This document shows, piece after piece, positions 17,557 through 26,819 of a DNA stretch of 54,186 nucleotides. Position 1 is the first letter of the stretch, and each line of letters begins with the position of its first letter. The stretch is from positions 1 through 54,186 of the forward strand of contig JAISAE010000084.1 in the NCBI GenBank assembly GCA_031266875.1, written 5' to 3'. The position numbers and the translations under genes were made by a program. The notes under the pieces were generated by a model, which saw nothing but the letters and a program-made list of their open reading frames with translations, searched no databases and was not told where the DNA came from. The DNA is from Treponema sp. (lineage in GTDB: Bacteria; Spirochaetota; Spirochaetia; Treponematales; Breznakiellaceae).

Positions 17557-19161
17557 TTATCTCACGTCACTAAGGTCTGTTACTATCAAATCATGTTCAT
17601 TAAGCAGGCTCTCGCCGATTTGTTTATATTCGTCGCTTGTGGCCTGATCGCCTATGGCGGCGTAACATACGCTCAGTTTCTGGTACACCCTGGGCAATGT
17701 TTCCAGGCAATACGACAAGGGCTGGGCGATAATGTATTCCCAATGCGCTATAGCCGCGTCATAATCGCCTAATTCGGTTTCCGTATACGCGAGCCAATAG
17801 TAAGGCCAGAGGTCTTGGGGGAAAATCGCTATGGCCTCTTTCATGTGATCCGCTATCCAGGTATATACATCATCAGCAGTTTCTTCAAACGAGTACATAA
17901 AGCCGTCATAAAGAAAATCAGTCAAGGCTGACAGCTGCATTACCGTGCTATAATCACGCATTCTTTGCATATTCTGCGCGTCCTGCGCGTTGAGAGTAAG
18001 CGCAATTTCTTGAATGGCGCTGGTGTTTAAGGCATTGAGCGCCTCGCGCAATGAGTTCTTGGTATCCCGCAGGCGAATGACCACAGGCGCTGGCTTCACG
18101 GTATCCCAGAGGCGGTAATCAAAACTATCGCCAAGCCATAATTTCAGATAATAGATAAGCTGTAGATATTGCCCTTGATTCTGTATACGGAATAGGGCGA
18201 CATCGTTTTTCCACGCATCAATATCGTTTTCAAGGTACAGCAGGTTATTATACATGGCAAAAAGATTTTCATACGTTGGTATATAATTATTACCGATGCC
18301 AAACCTAAGTTCCCGATCCAGTATAATGGCGTCGTAATAAGATAGCATCGTATGAATAAAACTATTATTTGCGATATCACTGCTATCTGAAAGCACCACT
18401 TTTGGTTTGCTTTCACTATCTCTTAATTCTGGAATATCCAGATAAAGGTTATACCGCTCATCTTTAGCACTTAGAACTGGTATACTAATAAAATCATCGC
18501 CGTACTGTTCTTTCAGGTACACACCCATTGGCATCCACAAAAAAGTTTCCCCGTCGGCTTGCCATTCTGTTGGTGTTGTTTGTCCATGACCGCCCCCATA
18601 GAAAATCATCGCTTTCTTATGGGGCGGTAGTTTCTCCATAAACGCGGAGATATTCTTAAATGCCTGTTGATCGCGTTTATTGAGATCAGTTCCTTCCTCT
18701 GGCGTTGGATTATAACCCGCTTCGGCGGGAATAAGCCGTATTCGTTCCGCTTCAGGAACAGCGTCATTTATTTTTAGTATTGCTTGATTGAAAACAGCCC
18801 CCTCATATCTTCCACCAACATTGATTTGCCACGGGGGGAACAGCCATATTCTGTTATCAGATACTGGTAAAGGCGATTGGCTACTCACTGGACTGTATTC
18901 CGTAAATATACCTTCCAAAAATATATATCGCAGTCCGGCGTCATAGAAGGCTTGCATATTTTCAGCCATAAATAGTTCTTCGTTTACTTGGGAATAATTT
19001 TCACCGATGAATACCAGCTTGTTCTGGGCGAGCGCGTCAAGGATGTATTGCTTTGCGTCAGGAAGCTCTGGCACTGCGTGATACACAGGGGTAGCGGACG
19101 CGGAACTTATCCGGCAGGCTAGTATCGCGCATACGAAGGCTATAGAAATCCATGTTTTCAT
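17557..19161 (-). CDS. Exported Tiki/ChaN-like protein with TPR tail
   Basis: The 534-residue product starts with a signal peptide (ISIAFVCAILACRISSASA). The N-terminal half resembles the Tiki/ChaN/erythromycin-esterase superfamily: VFIGENYSQVNEELFMAENM with the metal-ligand-type Glu, YIFLEGIF, and KAMIFYGGGHGQTTP with a Gly-His motif. These proteins are periplasmic or outer-membrane haem-binding or hydrolase-like enzymes. The C-terminus (about 455-525) holds TPR-like helices (LWPYYWLAYTETELGDYDAA). AAGGAGA precedes the ATG. The exact reaction is unknown. Confidence 0.65.
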   Translation of the reverse strand: MKTWISIAFVCAILACRISSASATPVYHAVPELPDAKQYILDALAQNKLVFIGENYSQVNEELFMAENMQAFYDAGLRYIFLEGIFTEYSPVSSQSPLPVSDNRIWLFPPWQINVGGRYEGAVFNQAILKINDAVPEAERIRLIPAEAGYNPTPEEGTDLNKRDQQAFKNISAFMEKLPPHKKAMIFYGGGHGQTTPTEWQADGETFLWMPMGVYLKEQYGDDFISIPVLSAKDERYNLYLDIPELRDSESKPKVVLSDSSDIANNSFIHTMLSYYDAIILDRELRFGIGNNYIPTYENLFAMYNNLLYLENDIDAWKNDVALFRIQNQGQYLQLIYYLKLWLGDSFDYRLWDTVKPAPVVIRLRDTKNSLREALNALNTSAIQEIALTLNAQDAQNMQRMRDYSTVMQLSALTDFLYDGFMYSFEETADDVYTWIADHMKEAIAIFPQDLWPYYWLAYTETELGDYDAAIAHWEYIIAQPLSYCLETLPRVYQKLSVCYAAIGDQATSDEYKQIGESLLNEHDLIVTDLSDVR

Positions 19162-19195
19162 CTCAGTTTCTCCTTAATAGGTCAAAATAGTAAGG

Positions 19196-19846
19196 CTATT
19201 GCCTAGTTCCTGTCAAGTTAAGCGCAATCCATACGCTCAGATACGCAAGTATGTTGTAGAGCGCGTGCGCCAGAGCAATGCCATGAAAACTTTTTTTCTT
19301 CCATAGGATAAGCGAGAGTACAGTACCGGCCAGTGTCGCGTTTAATACGCCCCACGCTCCTTCGTAACGATGGCACAGGGCAAAAAGAAGCGTTGATAGG
19401 GTGATGGCTGTTCCGCTCAGCATATCGGCGTTCCGCAGTTTCAGCGGCAGGTAGAGACGGAACCAGCTTTCCTCAAGGTAGCCGGTTCCCAGACAGGACA
19501 GGCATAACACGAACCAGCCCAGCGCGTCGTCCGGTGTTTCCAGGACCGTGGTGTGCGGGCTTAACAGCGATGACAAGGCGCTCAACAGGGAGGCGAGGAC
19601 AATGAGCGCCGCGAGGCTGAAGCCGCAGACGAGAAGGTCGCGCAGGCTGGGTTTGGCAAGGGCGCGGGCGGTTTTCTCGTTCCTCAGCAAAAACCAGACA
19701 AGCGCCAGCGCCGGCAGGTTGTAGGTGAAAAGCCGAAATAGGTGCTGGCCGCTTGAAAACGAGACAGTGATTGCGTTGGCGCTTGTCATAAGCCCAGGGA
19801 GAAAGAGTACGAGGTACAGAACAAGCGGCTCAAGCAGAGAGCGCAT
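19196..19846 (-). CDS. CPBP-family intramembrane metalloprotease
   Basis: The start at 19846 gives 216 residues; the long upstream frame overlaps comF antisense and is discarded. Six or more membrane segments are visible. The CPBP (Abi/CAAX-like) signature is present: LEESWFR with Glu125, Glu126 and Arg130, His159 in FALCHRYEG, and His194 in LAHALYN, which together form the metal site. Substrates of such bacterial proteins are rarely known. It is divergent from comF with 85 bp between the start codons. Confidence 0.85.
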   Translation of the reverse strand: MRSLLEPLVLYLVLFLPGLMTSANAITVSFSSGQHLFRLFTYNLPALALVWFLLRNEKTARALAKPSLRDLLVCGFSLAALIVLASLLSALSSLLSPHTTVLETPDDALGWFVLCLSCLGTGYLEESWFRLYLPLKLRNADMLSGTAITLSTLLFALCHRYEGAWGVLNATLAGTVLSLILWKKKSFHGIALAHALYNILAYLSVWIALNLTGTRQ

Positions 19847-19931
19847 TTTTTGCCTAAGTGGTTTCACCGAATAGAGGATACTGGTCGGGCGCTTGTAAAG
19901 CAATTCCCGCGCTTGGCTGCCTATAAGCGGT

Positions 19932-20648
19932 ATGCGATGTACCTTGTTGCTGAGAGAGTACCTTTTTCCAGCAAACTGCGCGATCTGCGGCAGGATGCTG
20001 TTTGACAAAGACGAGTGCTGGTATGGCTTGTGCCATGTTTGTATACCGCGCTTTGGCCTTGACCTTGACGCGCCCCGCTGTTCTGTATGTGGACGACCCC
20101 TCGTTTCTGAGCAGGGCTGTTGTATGAACTGCCGCAATACCGACGACCACACATTTGATCAGGCGCTGGCGCTGTTCCCCTACATCGGCCAGTACCAAAA
20201 ACTGCTTAGCGCGTTCAAATTCGACAAGCGCCGCGCACTGGGTACGTTTCTGGGTGAAAAACTGCTGGAAAGTCTTGCGTATTTTCCCGGCCTGGATGCT
20301 GATACCGTATTAACGCCTGTGCCGCCGCGTGCCGGGAAGCTCAGGAACACCGGCTGGGATCAGATCGCCTGTCTTGCCACGATACTTGAGCGGACAAAAA
20401 ACCGCTCAATGGCCTTACCGGTTTACCGCTGTCTCAGGCGTCTGCCATCGCAAAGCCAGAAGGAACTGAGCCGCGATAGCCGCAAGACCAATCTGCGGGG
20501 GCGTATTCGCTGCGTGAAAAAAGCGCCGCGCCGCGCCATTGTGTTTGACGACGTGATTACCACTGGCTCAACGCTGGACGCCTGCGCAACCGCGCTCAAG
20601 GAAGCTGGCGCGGAGCAGGTATATGGCCTGTGTCTGTTCTATACGTGA
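19932..20648 (+). CDS. comF: ComF-family phosphoribosyltransferase-like protein
   Basis: Soluble protein of 238 residues with the two-part ComF layout. An N-terminal zinc-finger-like region has four CxxC-type motifs (CAICG, CHVC, CSVCG, CMNC), and a PRTase domain ends in RRAIVFDDVITTGSTLDACA, the PRPP-binding loop. ComF is cytosolic and assists DNA uptake in Bacillus and Haemophilus; in spirochaetes its role is unproven. The stop codon lies inside a small palindrome, ACGTGAT-T-ATCACGT (20643-20657), and a long repeat array follows. Confidence 0.88.
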   Translation: MRCTLLLREYLFPANCAICGRMLFDKDECWYGLCHVCIPRFGLDLDAPRCSVCGRPLVSEQGCCMNCRNTDDHTFDQALALFPYIGQYQKLLSAFKFDKRRALGTFLGEKLLESLAYFPGLDADTVLTPVPPRAGKLRNTGWDQIACLATILERTKNRSMALPVYRCLRRLPSQSQKELSRDSRKTNLRGRIRCVKKAPRRAIVFDDVITTGSTLDACATALKEAGAEQVYGLCLFYT

Positions 20649-20704
20649 TTATCACGTTGGCAAGTTAAACTAACGTGAGCTTGACCGTAGAGGAAAAGCC
20701 CGCA

Positions 20705-21130
20705 TAGGTGAGAGTCGTACTCACCTAGTGGTGAGAGCAGCACTCACCCAGTGGTGAGAGTCGTACTCACGCATAGGTGAGAGTCGTACTCACCTATAGG
20801 TGAGGGCAGCACTCACCACTGGGTTAGAGTCGCTCTCACCTATGGGTTAGAGCGGTACTCACCACTGGGTTAGAGTCGTACTCACCTATAGGTGAGAGCA
20901 GCACTCACACATAGGGCTAGAGTCGCTCTAACACATAAGGTGAGAGCGGTACTCACGCATAGGTGAGAGCGTACTCACGGTCGTACTCACGCATAGGTGA
21001 GAGCGGTACTCACGCATAGGTGAGAGTCGTACTCACCACTGGGTTAGAGTCGCTCTCACCTATGGGTTAGAGCTGCGCTCACCACTGGGTTAGAGTCGTA
21101 CTCACCCATAGGGCTAGAGCGACTCTAACG
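20705..21130. repeat. 23-bp self-complementary tandem array, about 18 units
   Basis: Contiguous 23-bp units, core GGTGAGAGTCGTACTCACC plus a 4-bp joint such as TATA or ACTG. Each unit is a dyad. Variant cores often keep pairing: GTGAG goes with CTCAC, TAGAG with CTCTA. Loop and joint positions vary between units. One unit near 20960-20990 is rearranged. The array fills the gap between the 3' ends of comF and the LacI gene and overlaps the last codons and stop of that gene. No spacers, so not CRISPR. Confidence 0.93.
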
Positions 21131-22178
21131 CTTTGAACCCCTGCAAAGGTTGATTTCCTGGACTGCTGAATGTCGTTGTTGATTCGCGGATAACGAGCGA
21201 TGGCTGGAGCAGGCAGTGTTTAAGCGGCGCGTTATCTAGGAGGCTGTAGAGAAGGGCGCAGGCCATCAGTCCAAGTTGGTGGCGATCTTGGGCGACTGTG
21301 GTAATGCGGGGCGTGGAATAGGTGGTAAACGGCATATTGTCAAAGCCCACAATGGAAATGTCAGCGGGTACAGCTATACCCATTTCCTGAAAACGGCGCA
21401 CCGCGCCCATTGCCATAAGATCACTCGCGCAGAACAGCGCGGTAATACCGGAATCCGCAAAATAGTCAGCGCCGGTCGCGCCGCTTTGCTCGGAAAAGTC
21501 GCCGTCAAAGACAAAGCGCGTCTCAAAACCCGGGTGAAAGTCGCGCTTGCGGCTACAGAGCGCGGCAGCATAGCCGGCAAGACGTTCCTCAGACACTTGG
21601 GCAAAGGGATGGCCATTGAGGAAACCAATGTTCCGATGCCCCAAATCAATGAGATGTTCAACAGCCAGACGCGCCCCAGTGTAGTTATCCACACCCACTC
21701 TGCCTACACAGGGGTTATTTACAGAAAAATCAAGCGTAACCGTGGGTATGCTGGTGGCCCCAAGCTGGGCAATGTACGGGTCAGTGGTTTTCATACCCAT
21801 AACAAACGCGCCTGAGATGCGCTTTGCCGTGAGACAGGCGTCGTAGGATACCTGTTCCTGCTCGGCGCTGGTGGTGGTCAATATGATTACCTCAAAATGT
21901 TTCAAGGTAGCGTATTGTTTGAAACCCATGAGTACATCGTAATAGAAAGTCTGCTCATTCTCATTCTTGATTCTGTCCTGAATGAAAATCGCTACACGGC
22001 GTTCTTCGTTTGACGCGCCACCGTGTTGTGTATGGATATAGCCAAGGTCTCTGGCACAGGCGAGGACACGAGCGCGGGTTTCCTCGCTCACCTCAGCTTT
22101 ATCGGCAAGCGCCTTTGAGACAGTGGCTGGAGAAACTGAGAGCGCCTTAGCGATCTGTCGTATTGTAGGTCTAATCAT
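21114..22178 (-). CDS. LacI-family transcriptional regulator
   Basis: The 354-residue product has an N-terminal helix-turn-helix (TIRQIAKALSVSPATVSKAL, residues 5-24, then hinge region) and a periplasmic-binding-like effector domain ending near 330. The effector is presumably a sugar. AAGG lies 7 bp before the ATG, and the gene overlaps the end of the upstream glycosidase gene by 8 bp, so they form one operon. The natural target is the divergent promoter region 24412-24535. The last codons (LESL then stop) lie within the first unit of the neighbouring repeat array. Confidence 0.92.
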   Translation of the reverse strand: MIRPTIRQIAKALSVSPATVSKALADKAEVSEETRARVLACARDLGYIHTQHGGASNEERRVAIFIQDRIKNENEQTFYYDVLMGFKQYATLKHFEVIILTTTSAEQEQVSYDACLTAKRISGAFVMGMKTTDPYIAQLGATSIPTVTLDFSVNNPCVGRVGVDNYTGARLAVEHLIDLGHRNIGFLNGHPFAQVSEERLAGYAAALCSRKRDFHPGFETRFVFDGDFSEQSGATGADYFADSGITALFCASDLMAMGAVRRFQEMGIAVPADISIVGFDNMPFTTYSTPRITTVAQDRHQLGLMACALLYSLLDNAPLKHCLLQPSLVIRESTTTFSSPGNQPLQGFKALESL

Positions 22179-24411
22179 GTTTACGCCTTAATGATATATC
22201 AAGCTGTCCATTGTTCATCATAATTTCGTGGGTATGGTCATCAAAACCTTCAGGAACCACAAATACCACAGACGCGCTCCCTGTGTACTCAAGCCGCCAG
22301 CGACAACCCTCGCTGTTCCGCTGGTAGCACAGCGAAAGTTCGCCGTCCAGCACCCGCAGCCGTTGCAGTGTGGCGGATGGCCACGCGCTGGGCATACAGG
22401 GCGCGACGCGAAGGCGGTTTTGAGACGCGCTGGGCTGTATGCCGAAAAAGTAGCGCGTAATAGGAACCTGCGCCGCGTAGATGGTCCACGCCTGCGCGAA
22501 ACAGCCGTAGTCTGGGAGCATTTCTGAGATACAGCCCGGAGTGGCGCGGCCAAAACAGGCAAACATCTTTTCAAGCAGAGCAAGTGCGCGATCCGCGAAG
22601 CCATAACGCGCCTGCGCCACTGCCATAACGCCTGTATTGATGGTCATGATCGCGTCCTGAAATATGCCGCTCAGGTACATGCCGTACTCGCCAATAAAGC
22701 GTCCGCTGTGCATCTGTTCTAGGGCGCGAAGCGCCTTTTCCCGTGGCGCAATGCCGGTTTCCATAGGCGTGCTGATAATCCAGCCATAGTTGAGTAAGCA
22801 GCCGCTTTCAGCTTCAGGCGATAGCTTTTCTTTCTTTGTCAGGGCCTCGTCAAGAATCCGCCGGCCTTTATCAATGCCCGCCCCATAGCGCTGGTCAAGA
22901 ATCGCGTCGTAATGGGAACGCACATCCGCCGAACTGGTGCAGGCGTCGCAGTATAGGCCAGCTTCCTCGTCCCACAGCACAGTGTTAATGGCCGCGACCG
23001 TGCGTTCCGAAAGCGCCTGATACTCATCTGCCTGCGCGTCCAGCCCTTTGAGCCGGCATAGAGCGGCAAAGCATGTATATGCCTGTGCGGTATACACCGC
23101 AGTATCAAGCATCTCGGAGTTCAGCCCCGGAATTTCCAGTATACCGTAACCGCTGGGAAGGCCGTCATTATCATCATCTTGGTCACGTAACCACGCCACG
23201 CTTTTTTGCAGAACTGGAAAGGCAAGGTCGAGGAAGTCGCGGTCGCCGGTCCATTCGTAGTAAAGCCAGACCATGCTGATAAAGTGCGCGGTTTCCTGCG
23301 TGTTTCCCGGATGTGCGCAAAGCCCCATAGTTGTAACCTCATGGGGTATGCGTCCATTGCCATTAAACTTTTCTGAGCTATCCAGAAACAAACGCAAGGT
23401 ATCACGGCAAAGCTCGTAATAACCCATTGCTAGTACCCCTTGCAAAGAGTAAGTGTTGTCGCAAGCAAACCACCAGGGGTATTCAGGCAGACCTGCTGCC
23501 AGAGCGCGGCCATTCACCGTATCCATGATGAGCCAGTCGGTATTGACCTTAATCCAGTTAAAGATGGTTTCAAATTTTTTATCTTCTATAATAAGGCGGC
23601 TTCTATTGAGGAGCGCGGTGTAACGCGCCTGCTTCTCGGCCCAAAAATCGCGGGGCGCAAGCAGGCTGTGATAGGCGTCAAGGCAGTCGGCGCGGGACAC
23701 ACAGGAGCCGGCGATGATGAAGCGCAGGACGCGGCGTTCCCCGCTCCCCAACGACAGCGTGTAAAAAAAGCTAACGCCAACGCCCTGACCAGCGGTGTTT
23801 TCCGGGCCGTGGCTGATACCTTGCTCCACCTGTTCCGGCACGGGAACTGAGCCTATAGCAACATACCATTCGTGTCCTGTGTCCTTTGCCAGAAAGAGCT
23901 TTTCGTCGGGGAGCCATTCTCCCGCATCAAGCTCATCGGCAATGCCATGTTTGTCAGAGAACCAGACTGGGCGAAGATCGGTTTTTGCCAGAAACTCCAG
24001 TTCCAGCCGCCGCGTTTCAGCGGACGAGTTAAACACCTCGTAGTCAACGACGATTCCCGCGCCACTATCGCCTGTCGTCATTTCCGGCGCGATTTGGGAA
24101 CGGGTGAGGTGGAGCGGGGTATGGCCAAGATTGTTGTTATAAAGGAAGACATTACCTTCGGGGCGGTTCTCAAAGCTGTCGGCGATGGTCCAGACATCGA
24201 CATTAGCAGCATCAATGTCTTTGAGCCTGAGCCAGAAACCATCCAGCAGCTTGATCGGGTGCAGCCATAAGCCGCCCATCTCTTTCTCAAGGTGATGACC
24301 GAAATCAGGGAAGCGACCGTCTGTCGTCCCGATGAGTTTGATACGCTCACTGGCGCAGACATAAAGAGGGAAGGTAGCGCAGCGCGAAACGCGCAGACTT
24401 GTTGTATCCAT
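22171..24411 (-). CDS. Six-hairpin glycosidase, glycogen-debranching-like
   Basis: Cytosolic glycoside hydrolase of 746 residues without a signal peptide. A beta-rich N-terminal part (about 1-270, with EMGGLWLHPIKLLDGFWLRL) precedes an (alpha/alpha)6 domain resembling the amylo-1,6-glucosidase/GDE C-terminal family: YPWWFACDNTYSLQGVLAMG near 310-330, RIPHEVTTMGLCAHPGNTQE, and DQDDDNDGLPSGYGILEIPG. The substrate is likely an imported oligosaccharide, given the divergent ABC transporter. Related families such as GH63 or GH78 cannot be excluded by eye. Confidence 0.75.
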   Translation of the reverse strand: MDTTSLRVSRCATFPLYVCASERIKLIGTTDGRFPDFGHHLEKEMGGLWLHPIKLLDGFWLRLKDIDAANVDVWTIADSFENRPEGNVFLYNNNLGHTPLHLTRSQIAPEMTTGDSGAGIVVDYEVFNSSAETRRLELEFLAKTDLRPVWFSDKHGIADELDAGEWLPDEKLFLAKDTGHEWYVAIGSVPVPEQVEQGISHGPENTAGQGVGVSFFYTLSLGSGERRVLRFIIAGSCVSRADCLDAYHSLLAPRDFWAEKQARYTALLNRSRLIIEDKKFETIFNWIKVNTDWLIMDTVNGRALAAGLPEYPWWFACDNTYSLQGVLAMGYYELCRDTLRLFLDSSEKFNGNGRIPHEVTTMGLCAHPGNTQETAHFISMVWLYYEWTGDRDFLDLAFPVLQKSVAWLRDQDDDNDGLPSGYGILEIPGLNSEMLDTAVYTAQAYTCFAALCRLKGLDAQADEYQALSERTVAAINTVLWDEEAGLYCDACTSSADVRSHYDAILDQRYGAGIDKGRRILDEALTKKEKLSPEAESGCLLNYGWIISTPMETGIAPREKALRALEQMHSGRFIGEYGMYLSGIFQDAIMTINTGVMAVAQARYGFADRALALLEKMFACFGRATPGCISEMLPDYGCFAQAWTIYAAQVPITRYFFGIQPSASQNRLRVAPCMPSAWPSATLQRLRVLDGELSLCYQRNSEGCRWRLEYTGSASVVFVVPEGFDDHTHEIMMNNGQLDISLRRKHD

Positions 24412-24431
24412 AAGTCTATGATAAAGCGATA

Positions 24432-24518
24432 TGAAACAAATTTCAACAAATAAGTTTCAACAAAGTTTCGTTAGATTACTGAAAAATTTGTTGACAAACG
24501 AAAGTTTTATGTTAGTAT
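24432..24518 (+). promoter_or_regulatory. Promoter and candidate LacI operators of the sugar transporter
   Basis: TTGACA (24491-24496) and TAGTAT (24513-24518), 16 bp apart. Just upstream, GAAA-CAAA-TTTC (24432-24443) and two copies of TTTCAACAAA (from 24441 and 24455), followed by GTTTCGTTAG, repeat in part as ACAAACGAAAGTTT over the -35 box. The AACGAAA words on both strands look like half-sites for a regulator, most simply the LacI protein of the divergent operon. Confidence 0.55.
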
Positions 24519-24535
24519 TGTTTTCGGAGGAACGT

Positions 24536-25852
24536 ATGAAAAAGATTTCGTTCATTATCATTTCTTTTGCGCTGACCTGCGGCATGGTATTTGCCTCAGG
24601 TAGTCAGAGCCAGTCCACCGCCACAACAGCCGGTGGGGTCATTCAGGTGAGCATTCCGTCCTATAAGACCGGACAGAATGTCGGTGCGCTCTTCTTTCTG
24701 CCGCAGGTAGAGCGCTTTAACGCCAAGTATGCGGGCAAGTACAAGCTGGTCATCGAAGAGATCGTGCAGGACATGTACGCCGAGAAGATGCAGCAACTCA
24801 GCCAGCAGAACAAACTTCCGGCGCTGGTTGAGGGTGGTAACCAGGCATGGATTGAGCAGTACATCATTCCGGGGAACCGCTTTGTCGATCTCAAGCCCTG
24901 GCTTGACAGTAAGCCTGACCTCAAGGCGCGGCTCATTCCCGCTGCGCTTGACTACAACACCAAAGGCGGCAAGCTGTTCTCACTTCCCTCTCCGGTTGTT
25001 CGGCCTGTTGGTATCTACTGGAATCCCAAACTGTATTCGCCATCCCGTTCCTTCGCCGACATGACTTGGGATCAGGTTATCGCGGAACTGGGCGATAACA
25101 AGATTGCCTTTATGACGAGCGAGAACGCTTGGACAACCATGCTTGTATACTCGTCGCTCATCGCCACACAGCCGGGCGGCCCGGAACTCATGGCAAGTTC
25201 CATTACCAGAAAGATCACTGACTACAACAACCCGATCTTCGTTAACGCCACCAGGCAGTTACAGACACTTCTGAGTCAACACGCCTCAGCCAACACCTTG
25301 GGCGCAGCCTATGCTGACGCTGCCAACGCCTTCATGTCCATGCGCGCCGCGCTCATCGCCAACGGCAGTTGGATGGTCGGCGACTTTGCGCCAGAGCAGA
25401 GCGGTAAGTGGTCAAACGGCTTCAATGGCGCTGACGTCCGCGCTGGCGTATTGCCCGGCAACATCGGCATTGGTGGAACAGGTATTGGTTATAGCTATTG
25501 GATACCCAGCACTGCCACACCGCAGGAACAAGAAGTAGCCAAGGCTTTCCTCGAATTCATCTATTCGCCGGAAGAACTGGAAGCCTTCATGCTGAGCGAA
25601 GGCGGCTCCGTACCGCGTATGACGCCAAGCGCCGATTTCCTCGCAAAACGTACACAGAACCGCCTCCTCGCCGAGTACGACGGCGCGGTTAACGAGAGAA
25701 CCATACTCTGCGATTCCTTTGAAAGCGCTGTGCCTAACTCCATATCTCAGAGCGAATTCCCCCGCCTCTTGCCTGATCTCATCAGCGGCCGTCTTAGCCC
25801 AGAACAGTTCTGTAAGGAACTCACCGACCGAGCGGCTGAAATCGAGCTGTAA
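24536..25852 (+). CDS. Sugar ABC transporter binding protein
   Basis: Family 1 extracellular binding protein, 438 residues. The start at 24536 has CGGAGG 5-6 bp upstream. The signal sequence KKISFIIISFALTCGMVFASG contains a possible relaxed lipobox (ALTC). The mature part is a typical carbohydrate-binding fold (VEGGNQAWIEQYIIPGNRFVDLKPW would be the central stretch, given here as residues about 95-120; ALIANGSWMVGDFAPEQSG follows). It is the first gene of a unit with two permeases. A strong stem-loop separates it from the permeases, typical where the binding protein must be made in excess. Confidence 0.9.
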   Translation: MKKISFIIISFALTCGMVFASGSQSQSTATTAGGVIQVSIPSYKTGQNVGALFFLPQVERFNAKYAGKYKLVIEEIVQDMYAEKMQQLSQQNKLPALVEGGNQAWIEQYIIPGNRFVDLKPWLDSKPDLKARLIPAALDYNTKGGKLFSLPSPVVRPVGIYWNPKLYSPSRSFADMTWDQVIAELGDNKIAFMTSENAWTTMLVYSSLIATQPGGPELMASSITRKITDYNNPIFVNATRQLQTLLSQHASANTLGAAYADAANAFMSMRAALIANGSWMVGDFAPEQSGKWSNGFNGADVRAGVLPGNIGIGGTGIGYSYWIPSTATPQEQEVAKAFLEFIYSPEELEAFMLSEGGSVPRMTPSADFLAKRTQNRLLAEYDGAVNERTILCDSFESAVPNSISQSEFPRLLPDLISGRLSPEQFCKELTDRAAEIEL

Positions 25853-25858
25853 TCTGAG

Positions 25859-25888
25859 CCTGTTCCAAAACTTCGATTTTGGAACAGG
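25859..25888 (+). other. Intercistronic stem-loop
   Basis: CCTGTTCCAAAA, loop CTTCGA, TTTTGGAACAGG: 12 perfect base pairs between the binding-protein gene and the first permease. A smaller GGCGG/CCGCC hairpin follows at 25893-25907. No T-run, so read-through is expected. Such structures protect the upstream cistron from 3' exonucleases and lower permease expression. Confidence 0.85.
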
Positions 25889-25928
25889 TAAGGGCGGGCA
25901 ATCCGCCTTATAAAAGCAGGAGCTTATT

Positions 25929-26810
25929 ATGGCTATGAGTCGTCTTGAACGCAGATATCTTCCCCAGATATACGCATTTCTGCTGCCAACGCTGGTGATG
26001 TTCGCGCTGTTCTATCTATGGCCAATCATCACTGTTATCTATACCAGTTTCACGCGCTGGAACGGCTTTAGCTCGCCTGAGTGGGCGGGTCTGAACAATT
26101 ACCTGCGCTTGTTTCGGCTGAAAAGTTTCGCAGCCTCGTTACGCAACATGGGGCTATGGTCATTGCTGGCGGCGGTGTTCCACACGCTCTTCGGTATCCT
26201 TGTGGCGCTGGCTTTCTTCAAAGCCCCGCCGGGCTGGAAGTTCGTGCGTACCGTGTTCATGATTCCCAATGTCATTTCCGGCGCAGCCTGGGCCATGATA
26301 TACCGTTTTATCTTTAACAATGAGTTTGGACTGCTCAATTCCCTGATCCGGATTGTTTCACCAGATTTCAGCGTAAACTGGTTCTACGAAAGTCCGTCAT
26401 CGTTCTGGGCCATTACCTTCACATGGCTATTCTACGCAGTGGTGATCAGCCTTGTGGTACTCGCCGATCTCATGGCCATATCCAGCGATATACACGAGGC
26501 GGCCATCATAGACGGCGCTTCCGGTTTCCAGATCATGACCCGCATCGATCTCCCGCTATGCCGCTTTTCCATTGGAACCAGCGTTATTATGGGCGTAACT
26601 TCGCGTATCGGCATGTACGAATCCATCGCGCTGACAAGTCGCGGTGGCCCAGGCGATGACACGATGAGCTTGTCCCTGATTTTGGTACGCAACATCACTG
26701 ATAACAATTATGGTCTGGCTAACGCCACAGGCATGATCATGCTGATACTTGGCGCTTTCGTTATGTTCATGGCAAACAAGGTGTTCCACATGAACGAGCC
26801 GGTAGTATAG
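25929..26810 (+). CDS. Sugar ABC transporter permease, MalF type
   Basis: Inner-membrane permease of 293 residues with six predicted membrane segments (first FLLPTLVMFALFYLWPIITV). The EAA loop that contacts the ATPase reads EAAIIDGASGFQIMTRIDLPL near residues 195-215, with the conserved EAA-x3-G. AGGAGC precedes the ATG. It pairs with the MalG-type permease 10 bp downstream. Specificity is unknown; oligosaccharide is inferred from the glycosidase. Confidence 0.93.
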   Translation: MAMSRLERRYLPQIYAFLLPTLVMFALFYLWPIITVIYTSFTRWNGFSSPEWAGLNNYLRLFRLKSFAASLRNMGLWSLLAAVFHTLFGILVALAFFKAPPGWKFVRTVFMIPNVISGAAWAMIYRFIFNNEFGLLNSLIRIVSPDFSVNWFYESPSSFWAITFTWLFYAVVISLVVLADLMAISSDIHEAAIIDGASGFQIMTRIDLPLCRFSIGTSVIMGVTSRIGMYESIALTSRGGPGDDTMSLSLILVRNITDNNYGLANATGMIMLILGAFVMFMANKVFHMNEPVV

Positions 26811-26819
26811 GAGAAGCTA

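Noticed and set aside
19847-20152. N-terminal extension of the CPBP protease
   Set aside because: It lies antisense to comF, is polar and lacks membrane segments; the ATG at 19846 gives a normal length.
20705-21130. CRISPR array
   Set aside because: Units are contiguous with no unique spacers, and no cas genes are present.
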